Of a DNA stretch of 5,225 nucleotides, positions 1-5,217 are shown piece by piece. Source of the stretch: Candidatus Bathyarchaeota archaeon. GTDB lineage: Archaea; Thermoproteota; Bathyarchaeia; Bathyarchaeales; Bathyarchaeaceae. The notes below the pieces were generated by a model that was given only the letters and a program-made list of their open reading frames with translations, was not told where the DNA came from and did no database searches. The stretch's first letter is position 1; every line of letters begins with the position of its first letter. The stretch spans positions 1 to 5,225 of the forward strand of contig DAOVDC010000059.1 in assembly GCA_030669695.1 (NCBI GenBank). Reading direction: 5' to 3'. Made by a program: the position numbers and the translations under genes.

Positions 1-1
1 A

Positions 2-922
2 CAAGGCAATATCTCCATCGTATCCCAAAGCGGAGGAGTAGGCGCCTGCCTCCTCGACTGGACATGCTTCTACAAAATCGGCGTTGCCAAGTTCGCTTTC
101 ATGGGAGACAAAATCGACGTGAACGACGTAGACCTTCTCCAATATTTCAACAAGGACCCAGAAACGAAAGTGATATGCTTATATATGGAAGGAGTTGAAA
201 ACGGACGAGAATTCATAAAAATGGCTCGAGAAGTAGTGAAAAGTAAGCCCATTCTAGCCCTCAAGGGTGGAGTTACAAGAGAGGCAGCACAAAGAGCCCT
301 TTCCCACACTGCATCCATAACCGGATCCGACACGTTGTTCAACGCCGCCTTCAAAAAGGCAGGAATCATCCGAGTTAAAGACGAGGAAGAACTACTGAAC
401 GCGGCGATTGCGCTCGTGAAACAGCCTCTCCTGAGCGGAGACAACATAGCCATCGTGAGCAACGTAGGTGGACCAGCCATACTCGCTGCAGACGCGGTGG
501 TAAAAAATGGATTAAAACTGGCAACGCTGTCAGAAAAAACAAAAAAAGAGATAGGACGCCGCTATTTCGGGGTGGATGTGGTCAACCCGATAGACTTGAT
601 TGCGGATGCTAGGGCTGAAAGATACTCTGTCGTTTTAGGCATGGTTTTATCGGACCCAAATGTTGACGGAGTTATTGTTATAAACATGCTGAAGTCGTGC
701 TTTTTTGAAGCTGAAGACGCAGTGGCAGTCGCTGAAACTGCTAAAAGACATCCTGACAAGCCTGTGGTCGATGTTTCGGCAGGAGGAGAAGACTTTACAC
801 TTGTCTACAAGGTTTTACAGGACACCAACATACCTACCTACAACATGCCTGAAAAAGCCGCAAAAGCATTAAAAGCGTTAAGAATATACCACAAAATAAC
901 CAAGAAAATTAAAGAAGATTAG
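2..922 (+). CDS. ADP-forming acetyl/acyl-CoA synthetase, alpha subunit (5'-truncated by window edge)
   Basis: The frame is open from the window edge, so the gene begins upstream; the visible part is 306 residues ending at a TAG stop, and the internal ATG at 101 is not the real start. The enzyme converts acyl-CoA, ADP and phosphate to acid, CoA and ATP, the energy-conserving last step of archaeal fermentation. The fragment opens with the SQSGGVGA turn of the succinyl-CoA-ligase-like flavodoxin domain. It then has LKGGVT and the loop LSHTASITGSD, whose His (codon 305-307, visible residue 102) matches the phosphohistidine of the family. The C-terminal ligase domain follows (IVSNVGGPAILAADA, then VNPIDL and DPNVDGVIVINM). 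The family alpha subunit is about 460 residues, so roughly 150 are missing. No ATP-grasp beta domain follows, so this is the separate-subunit form rather than the fused one; the beta gene is not in the window. Substrate preference (acetate, aryl or branched acids) cannot be told. Confidence 0.93.
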   Translation, partial: QGNISIVSQSGGVGACLLDWTCFYKIGVAKFAFMGDKIDVNDVDLLQYFNKDPETKVICLYMEGVENGREFIKMAREVVKSKPILALKGGVTREAAQRALSHTASITGSDTLFNAAFKKAGIIRVKDEEELLNAAIALVKQPLLSGDNIAIVSNVGGPAILAADAVVKNGLKLATLSEKTKKEIGRRYFGVDVVNPIDLIADARAERYSVVLGMVLSDPNVDGVIVINMLKSCFFEAEDAVAVAETAKRHPDKPVVDVSAGGEDFTLVYKVLQDTNIPTYNMPEKAAKALKALRIYHKITKKIKED

Positions 923-930
923 CCTTCATA

Positions 931-974
931 AAAGGAGTCAAAACTTTATGTCTAATTCTTAGGAAAGGTCAACG
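931..974 (+). promoter_or_regulatory. Leader of the nucleotidyltransferase-kinase gene: two SD/ATG pairs, the first stopped by an in-frame TAG
   Basis: AAAGGAG at 931-937 lies 10 nt before an ATG at 948, which reads Met-Ser-Asn-Ser and meets TAG at 960-962. This ATG is in the same frame as the start at 975. A second, weaker purine run, AGGAAAGG (961-968), overlaps that TAG and sits 6 nt before ATG 975. The TAG rules out an ordinary extension of the gene upstream, so 975 is taken as the start. The first pair may be a four-codon minigene, a start lost to a point mutation, or chance. The gap to the upstream gene is 52 nt and no clear TATA box is seen, so co-transcription with it is plausible. 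Confidence 0.4.
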
Positions 975-2657
975 ATGACCCAGTTTTTGAGTGAGGGCTT
1001 GAAAGAAAATGTGCTAAGTATTTGTAAGCGTATCGCAGGTTTTCACAAAATAGTTGCTGCATGTTTTTACGGTCCGCGAGTGTGTGGTTGTGCCGACGAA
1101 AAGAGCGATATTGATGTTTTACTGTTGCTTAGTGGTTATCGAACAGGATTAAAGTGCTACTCTAAGCCTTTGAACGGAGTTAACGTGTTCATTTTGGCGG
1201 TGGATCAAAGAATTTTTGAAAGAGATGTAGAACAAGGGTGGCTGGGCGAATTTGTTGCTGAAAAGGTCACGGTTCCTTACGAACCCTTGATTAACGAGAA
1301 ATACTTATGGCGTCGAGAGGTCAAAGTAAAAAGAAGGATCATTTGGGAACTTTGCGAAAACATTGTTTTAGAATTCCCTGAATTGTGCCATGAACTTCTA
1401 ATCAAACCGGAATACTTCATGTACGAATCCATGATGCGGAGGGCTCGATTGTTTCCACCCATAACCTACAGCTTCCTCAACATGTTAAGGAGAGATTTAA
1501 AAAGAAAAAATGTAGAATTGATGATGAATGGATACCTGAAAGCTATTAATGAGCTGGTGGAAGAGAATCAAATCACCTTTTCTAACGGACATGTTAAGAT
1601 CACACAAAGACTTGTTAACACAATAAGAAATCAGAAACCTCGGTTTCCTGTTTTTCTCAGATCTATTCAGAGAACGGCGTTTCTTCATGTTCTCAGCATT
1701 CTCCCTAAAATGATGGCCCCTCTTATACAAGATCAGCAACTATTCATGAAGTTGCACCAACAGGTTGAAGCTGAAGAGTTGGTTTTCCGCCTTGAGGAAT
1801 CTGAAAAATACTTGCTAATGCCTACACCTCTTGGACTTGTGCCACTGTCAGATAAGACCACCATCGAAGATTTCGTCAGAAAAACAGTTCCAAGCGGAAC
1901 GACTCTGGACATAAAAATTAAGCAGATGGGCGGAGTGTTAAACAGTGTCTACTTGCTCAGGTTTCGGAAAAACCATGAGGAACAAAAGGTTGTTGTGAAG
2001 AGATTTAAGGATTGGCTTGGCTTTAAGTGGTTTCCGTTATCGTTGTGGACGCTGGGCACCAAGACTTTTGCGGTGTCGGGACGAACTAGGCTGGAAAGGG
2101 AATACGCCATAAACCAGTTCCTGCAAGGTCACGGGTTTCCCGTTCCAAAGATTCTTCATATTAGTCATCAAGAACGCCTGATTTTTGAGGATTTTATTGA
2201 AGGAGAAAACATGGTTAAAATCATTAAACGTATTATCTCATCAAAAGAGAAAGCCACAGACGAAGCTGCTCTAGTGAGAGATGTGGGGAGAAAAATCGCA
2301 GAAGCTCATAGACTCGGTGTTGCTTTTGGAGACTGCAAACCGGAAAACATCATCATTGCGAAGGATGAAAAAACGTACTTTGTAGACCTTGAACAGGCGA
2401 CAAGAGATGGAAACCAGATCTGGGACGTAGCCGAATTTCTTTATTATTCGGGTCACTACGTTTTCCCAATTTTTTCTTCAGACTCTGCAGAACTCATCGC
2501 AAAAGAATTTATTAGAGGATATCTTGAAGCAGGAGGAAAAAAGGAAACCGTTAAGAGGGCAGCGTCTGCACGGTATACAAAAGTTTTCAGCGTCTTCACA
2601 CCCCCGCATGTTGTCTTGGCTATTTCTAACATTTGTAAAAAGATGGGTGGAGGATGA
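975..2657 (+). CDS. Nucleotidyltransferase - RIO/Bud32-like kinase fusion protein, function unknown
   Basis: The 560-residue protein has two catalytic-looking domains. Residues about 10-115 form a minimal nucleotidyltransferase (MNT/KNTase type): YGPRVCGCADEKSDIDVLL carries the G-x(11)-DxD signature (G33, D45, D47), with a likely third metal ligand at D77 in FILAVD. The usual Ser after the Gly is Pro. Residues about 120-290 are helical and unassigned. Residues about 310-490 are an atypical kinase: VVVKRF (K342), an alpha-C Glu in RLEREY (E374 or E376), hinge IFEDFIEG, catalytic loop FGDCKPENII (D453, N458) and the metal Asp in FVDLEQA (D471). The catalytic loop resembles RIO, Bud32 and lipopolysaccharide kinases more than typical Ser/Thr kinases. 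Both active sites look intact. No signal peptide or membrane segment is evident, so it should be cytosolic. The stop overlaps the start of an RNase J-like remnant (ATGA), a sign of former translational coupling. Substrates are unknown; an aminoglycoside-type phosphotransferase cannot be excluded. Confidence 0.85.
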   Translation: MTQFLSEGLKENVLSICKRIAGFHKIVAACFYGPRVCGCADEKSDIDVLLLLSGYRTGLKCYSKPLNGVNVFILAVDQRIFERDVEQGWLGEFVAEKVTVPYEPLINEKYLWRREVKVKRRIIWELCENIVLEFPELCHELLIKPEYFMYESMMRRARLFPPITYSFLNMLRRDLKRKNVELMMNGYLKAINELVEENQITFSNGHVKITQRLVNTIRNQKPRFPVFLRSIQRTAFLHVLSILPKMMAPLIQDQQLFMKLHQQVEAEELVFRLEESEKYLLMPTPLGLVPLSDKTTIEDFVRKTVPSGTTLDIKIKQMGGVLNSVYLLRFRKNHEEQKVVVKRFKDWLGFKWFPLSLWTLGTKTFAVSGRTRLEREYAINQFLQGHGFPVPKILHISHQERLIFEDFIEGENMVKIIKRIISSKEKATDEAALVRDVGRKIAEAHRLGVAFGDCKPENIIIAKDEKTYFVDLEQATRDGNQIWDVAEFLYYSGHYVFPIFSSDSAELIAKEFIRGYLEAGGKKETVKRAASARYTKVFSVFTPPHVVLAISNICKKMGGG

Positions 2658-2678
2658 AACACGTCAAAGGATGAAACA
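2651..2678 (+). repeat. Direct repeat AGGATGAAACA, two copies 17 nt apart
   Basis: AGGATGAAACA occurs at 2651-2661 and again at 2668-2678. The first copy holds the ATG that overlaps the upstream stop codon. The second lies at the point where the RNase J-like reading frame shifts. A slippage or small duplication event here could have helped break the frame, although deleting one 17-nt unit does not by itself restore it. It may also be chance. Confidence 0.4.
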
Positions 2679-2772
2679 ACTCTCGTGTTTTACGGTGGAG
2701 TAAATGAAATCGGTGGGCAACAAGATACTTTTAGAAGATAGAAAATCCAAGGTTATTCAAAACAATAAGTAA
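2654..2772 (+). pseudogene. Truncated, frameshifted 5' remnant of an RNase J-like metallo-beta-lactamase gene
   Basis: The ATG at 2654 overlaps the upstream TGA and follows a strong GGTGGAGG (2646-2653). It reads MKHVK, then stops. One base later the next frame (from 2670) reads DETTLVFYGGVNEIGG. One base later again, after the G run at 2715-2717, the third frame (from 2719) reads NKILLEDRKSKV and ends in TAA at 2770-2772. Joined, FYGGVNEIGG plus NKILLED is the N-terminal strand-loop-strand of beta-CASP/RNase J-like metallo-hydrolases found in TACK archaea. These normally continue with a DFG-type strand, the HxHxDH metal site and about 400 more residues. No frame gives that continuation after about 2755, so the gene is truncated as well as frameshifted. 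The shifts lie at short purine runs and could be sequencing errors, but the truncation could not. Assignment is from memory of the family signature; aRNase J proper has a different start (GGYEEVG). Confidence 0.66.
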
Positions 2773-2837
2773 GAAAGTTGAGCTAGTCAAATAAGGGAAA
2801 GTATATACAATTTGAATATAAGCATCTCGGTGTTAGG

Positions 2838-4481
2838 CTAACCGCTAGATAAGAGGCCGTCATATGTTTGAAATTCGTCTTCTGAGATCCATCCTTCGGC
2901 TCTTAACTCTTCTAGTCCTTTCTTTATACTTTCACGCGATGTCTTCGTTCGTAAAATGTTGACCCGAATTCCTGCATCACTAAGTTCTTTTTCAAACACA
3001 GGATTTTGTTCAATTACGGTAAGAAGCTGATTGAGAAGATTGGTGGTCGGCTTTGAACGAGGCTGAAGAAGCGACTTTATCTTGGTAACACCAAGAACCC
3101 CCCTAAATTTTGTTGTGATTCCCATGTTGCTTGCGATTGATAGGGGATACAATGCGTATCTTTTCTTCGATTCCCTCTGGCAACAAACAAGATAAATTGG
3201 AATATATACTAACGCATACTTTCTTCGTCTCTCTGGTATGCCCATTCCATCAAGTTTATCCAATGCCATCCTCTTCAGCTGCACAAGCTTGTCGATCTGG
3301 TCTATTATCATGGAAGTTGAATCTTCCAGCGATTTCGTTTCTTGCTGGCTCATTCGAATTTTAGCATCCCGAGAGGCTTCAAGGTCTCTCAGGGGCTTCA
3401 TAGCCTCCTCAGATTGAACATCACATTCCGACCTGATTTTAGATATCTCCTGTTTCTTAGCAGCGTTGACGTTCTCTACTTTCTTATCTATCTCCTTAAC
3501 CATTCTCTCCAATGTGGAAAGCTTTTTTCTGCAAGATTCAGCATCGTGTCTCCATTGGAGTTCACCCGCCGCATCTTTGTGAAGCTTGCTGGATCGTATT
3601 TCTGCTTCGCAACGTTCGATTTTGGCGGTTGTACTTTGCATGGTTTTTTCAAGTTTAACGCGTTCGTGATAAAGGCGATGGAGTTGACGTTCGAATTTCT
3701 TAGAGACTCTCGTGATTTGGCGATCGTATTTTTTTTGAATTTGGCGTATCTTCCACATTATGGAGGGTTTGAGGAGGGCAATTTTCCCATTGAATTCCTT
3801 CTGAATTTCTCCAACTTTTTCATGATTAGTTTTTATGTGCATTTTTGTAGTGGTGCTTAGTATTTTCATACTTTCGAGTAGGTTTTTTATGTCTTCCTTC
3901 AATGTGGCTCGAAGATTAATGAAATCTTGGATGAAAGATGAAAGCGTAAATTCGTCAATGACAGGGGATAAAAGAGCCTTGTCAATTATAGGCTTCTTAA
4001 TCGCCTTAGCTTCTGGAAGAAAGGAGACGAAGTCTTGGGTGAGGTCGGGACTTGTGATGAGGCCTTCTATTATCTTTTCTTCCTTACTCGTGAAGCTTTG
4101 AAAGTAGTTAAGATTGTCAGAGAGAAACGCGGAATACGCTTCATGTGTTACTGCGCTACCTTGGGCATTGTTGACAAACACTGTTACGTCTGGCAACACA
4201 TCATATGGCAGCGTGTATGTCATAGCACCGATTCCATCAAACAACAGGCTTCTTCCTTTCCAAGGAACCAACCACATGGGATAACAAGTCTCAGCAATGA
4301 AAACTAGCTCCTCGGGCTTCTTTCTTCCAAAAATGAAACCTGCACCTTTCTTCCTATCCATTTCAGTCAAGCAAAGGACAGCCGCCATTTCCATCCTTTT
4401 CGTAAAGGCTTTCTCACGATCCCTTGCAGGAACAGCGAAGGGAAGGACAAACCTTTTTACTTGTTGAGCCACGTTTTTCAC
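2838..4481 (-). CDS. Coiled-coil protein of unknown function with conserved-looking flanking domains
   Basis: This 547-residue protein is not recognised as a named family. Three parts are visible. Residues about 25-130 look globular and strand-rich (AGFIFGRK, FIAETCYPMWLVPWKGRSLL, DGIGAMTYTLPYD). Residues about 185-410 are a long charged helix run rich in Lys, Glu, Arg and Gln, typical of a coiled coil, interrupted near 235-245. Residues about 420-547 are a second globular part (YALVYIPIYLVC, RYALYPLS, LLQPRSKP) ending in helices (ESIKKGLEELRAEGWISEDEF) that resemble a small helical or winged-helix tail. No transmembrane segment, signal peptide, Walker A motif or other nucleotide-binding motif is seen, so it is not an SMC or Rad50. 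The start is GTG with a leader of about 15 nt after a TATA-like box and no Shine-Dalgarno. In-frame ATGs at residues 30 and 32 are alternatives. The stop is TAG. It converges on the nuclease remnant, leaving about 65 nt between them. Confidence 0.85.
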   Translation of the reverse strand: MKNVAQQVKRFVLPFAVPARDREKAFTKRMEMAAVLCLTEMDRKKGAGFIFGRKKPEELVFIAETCYPMWLVPWKGRSLLFDGIGAMTYTLPYDVLPDVTVFVNNAQGSAVTHEAYSAFLSDNLNYFQSFTSKEEKIIEGLITSPDLTQDFVSFLPEAKAIKKPIIDKALLSPVIDEFTLSSFIQDFINLRATLKEDIKNLLESMKILSTTTKMHIKTNHEKVGEIQKEFNGKIALLKPSIMWKIRQIQKKYDRQITRVSKKFERQLHRLYHERVKLEKTMQSTTAKIERCEAEIRSSKLHKDAAGELQWRHDAESCRKKLSTLERMVKEIDKKVENVNAAKKQEISKIRSECDVQSEEAMKPLRDLEASRDAKIRMSQQETKSLEDSTSMIIDQIDKLVQLKRMALDKLDGMGIPERRRKYALVYIPIYLVCCQRESKKRYALYPLSIASNMGITTKFRGVLGVTKIKSLLQPRSKPTTNLLNQLLTVIEQNPVFEKELSDAGIRVNILRTKTSRESIKKGLEELRAEGWISEDEFQTYDGLLSSG

Positions 4482-4491
4482 CGAGACTTGA

Positions 4492-4539
4492 TATACATTT
4501 GTTGGGTTTTCTTATACATTATAAATGTCGCGTATACAT
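4492..4539 (-). repeat. Three ATGTATA direct repeats at 20-21 bp spacing in the coiled-coil gene promoter
   Basis: On the minus strand ATGTATA occurs at 4533-4539, 4513-4519 and 4492-4498, all in the same orientation, with starts 20 and 21 bp apart. The spacing is about two helical turns, so the copies face the same side of the DNA. The middle copy abuts the TATA-like box on its downstream side, the outer copy is upstream of it, and the inner copy is at the predicted initiation site. This is an operator-like layout. The TGTATA core could also represent alternative TATA boxes. No other ATGTATA/TATACAT copy was noticed in the window. Confidence 0.5.
4518..4525 (-). promoter_or_regulatory. TATA-like box of the coiled-coil protein gene
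   Basis: Read on the minus strand, 4525 to 4518 is TTTATAAT, close to the archaeal TATA consensus TTTATATA. Initiation about 25 nt downstream would fall near 4496, leaving a leader of about 15 nt before the GTG at 4481. That short leader fits the absence of a Shine-Dalgarno sequence. Confidence 0.5.
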
Positions 4540-4598
4540 GAACATAATTTTAGAGCAAACTATCCAAATGGTCTAAAGGATTCATAGTTTTTTTGTTC

Positions 4599-4628
4599 AA
4601 AAATGATGTTAAAAGGGTTAGATAAAAA
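4599..4628 (-). terminator. Possible T-run terminators after the winged-helix gene
   Basis: On the minus strand, T5 runs occur at 4624-4628 and 4599-4603, about 80 and 110 nt past the TAG stop. Archaeal transcription commonly ends at such T tracts without a hairpin. The assignment rests on position and T content only. Confidence 0.3.
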
Positions 4629-4710
4629 GGTTATAGGCCTCGTTCATAATGGTGTTTTTGGCCCCGTTTGCGTTTCGGTTCAGGTTTCGAGATAAACTTT
4701 TGTGTGACCT

Positions 4711-4968
4711 CTACCCAGAAAGGGTGTTGGATGTTTGGATAGGGGTTTGTTTGGATTCTTTAGATTCTTTTACCCTTACAAATTTCCTCTTCTTCCGACG
4801 ATATCTGCTCGTGTATTTCTTGTAAATTTCTACTAGTCCCTTGTTCTTTAGGTTGATGACTGCTCCCACCATTCTGCGATCAGGCATGTTCTTTGGCTGA
4901 ATTTCTCCAATCTTTTTTATAAACTCGTAAGTTTTCTTTTCTATTTCAGTTAAATCTCTGAGCTTCAT
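4711..4968 (-). CDS. Small basic winged-helix-like protein, probable nucleic-acid binder
   Basis: The 85-residue protein starts at ATG 4966-4968, preceded on the minus strand by AGGAGC with GGAG 7 nt before the ATG, a good Shine-Dalgarno. It ends in TAG. Residues about 7-20 (TEIEKKTYEFIKKI) form an amphipathic helix, followed by GEIQPKNMPDRR and a likely recognition helix MVGAVINLKNKGLVEIY (33-49). A basic, wing-like hairpin follows, YTSRYRRKKRKFVRVK (52-67). The order helix-helix-helix-wing is that of a small winged-helix domain, and the many Lys and Arg residues fit DNA or RNA binding. The last 18 residues are a Ser/Thr/Gln-rich tail, probably disordered. No named family is recognised. It has its own leader of 146 bp after the tRNA gene, so it may be read from its own promoter or from tRNA read-through. 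Its targets are unknown; regulation of the neighbouring coiled-coil gene is conceivable but unsupported. Confidence 0.75.
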   Translation of the reverse strand: MKLRDLTEIEKKTYEFIKKIGEIQPKNMPDRRMVGAVINLKNKGLVEIYKKYTSRYRRKKRKFVRVKESKESKQTPIQTSNTLSG

Positions 4969-5056
4969 CTTGTTGCTCCTATCGTCTACTTGTGCACTAC
5001 CTTGATGACCACTTTGTCTAAGTTAGGCTATGATGTATTGCTTGGTGGCTTGATAA

Positions 5057-5068
5057 GGTTATTTACTT
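5057..5068 (-). promoter_or_regulatory. Possible TATA element upstream of the winged-helix gene
   Basis: On the minus strand AAGTAAATAACC includes TAAATAA, a weak TATA match about 90 nt before the ATG. Initiation about 25 nt downstream would leave a leader of roughly 65-70 nt carrying the GGAG site. Other AT-rich stretches nearby could serve equally well. Confidence 0.25.
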
Positions 5069-5114
5069 CACGCAATTCAAGACAGGAGTTCGAACGGCGC
5101 CTTACTAGAGTTCA

Positions 5115-5217
5115 TGGTAGCCCGGGAGAGATTCGAACTCTCGTCAGCGGGTCCAGAGCCCGCCATGCTTGGCCACTACATTCGGCGGAAAGAAATTCTT
5201 CCATCCTCCACCGGGCT
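5115..5217 (-). tRNA. tRNA-Gln (anticodon CTG) with a 27-nt insertion after the acceptor stem
   Basis: On the minus strand the 5' acceptor strand AGCCCGG (5217-5211) pairs fully with CCGGGCT (5125-5119), followed by discriminator A and an encoded CCA ending at 5115. The D-arm is TGT-AGTGGCCAA-GCAT. The anticodon arm is GCGGG, loop CTCTGGA, CCCGC, giving anticodon CTG at 5156-5154 for Gln CAG codons. A 4-nt variable loop (TGAC) and the T-arm GAGAG-TTCGAAT-CTCTC follow. Removing 27 nt between acceptor and D-stem leaves exactly 76 nt including CCA, a normal tRNA length. The A1-U72 pair is the one expected of archaeal tRNA-Gln, which is usually charged by the GatDE amidation route. The promoter lies outside the window. 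Confidence 0.9.
5181..5207 (-). other. 27-nt insertion (probable intron) in tRNA-Gln near position 10/11
   Basis: The acceptor strand is followed by TGG, then 27 extra nt before the D-stem bases TGT. Ambiguous ends allow the junction to slide by one or two bases (after T8, G9 or G10), all giving a 76-nt mature tRNA. Archaeal introns outside the anticodon loop are known and are usually cut at a bulge-helix-bulge. I tested these registers for the 3-nt bulge and 4-bp helix arrangement and found no convincing match. Instead, CGGTGGA (5213-5207) can pair with TCCGCCG (5189-5183). It may be a relaxed-motif intron, an unusual insertion, or a sign that the gene is dead. Confidence 0.6.

Larger units (their letters stand above)
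4482..4710. other. Intergenic region between the two minus-strand protein genes
   Basis: The 229 bp are AT-rich. They hold the promoter and repeats of the coiled-coil gene at the low end and possible T-run terminators for the winged-helix gene further up. No ORF of note, tRNA or C/D-box RNA could be supported: one ATGATGT resembles a C box (about 4603-4609), but no matching CTGA box lies on that strand. Confidence 0.5.

Noticed and set aside
2671..2772. Short ORFs MKQLSCFTVE (2671) and a 22-residue ORF from 2704, considered as small peptides with GGTGGAG-like sites.
   Set aside because: Read together with frame shifts they spell an RNase J-like signature, so remnant gene pieces explain them better than independent peptides.
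2832..2842. Palindrome GTTAGGCTAAC at the coiled-coil stop codon, partly repeated as GTTAGGCTA near 5022.
   Set aside because: The arms are only 5 bp and a shared 9-mer is expected by chance in 5 kb; not called as a repeat family or terminator.
3131..4307. Several plus-strand ORFs of 77-172 codons opposite the coiled-coil gene.
   Set aside because: They lie wholly inside the long minus-strand gene, overlap one another, and show no motif or ribosome site; they are antisense shadows.
4588..4594. T7 run on the plus strand, considered as a terminator.
   Set aside because: No plus-strand gene lies upstream of it within range; the flanking genes are on the minus strand.
4603..4609. ATGATGT resembling a C box of an archaeal C/D guide RNA.
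   Set aside because: No CTGA D box or internal C'/D' pair at suitable distance on the same strand.
5084..5105. TTCGAAC with flanking sequence next to the tRNA, considered as a second T-arm or an attachment-site copy of the tRNA 3' end.
   Set aside because: The flanks do not form a T-stem and do not match the tRNA 3' end beyond the TTCGAA core, and no integrase gene is present.
5125..5206. Minus-strand 30-codon ORF starting MEEFLSAECSG that begins in the tRNA insertion and runs through the tRNA to a TGA after the CCA.
   Set aside because: It overlaps the tRNA almost completely, and the Shine-Dalgarno-like GGTGGAGG directly abuts its ATG with no spacer. It is most simply a reading of tRNA sequence.
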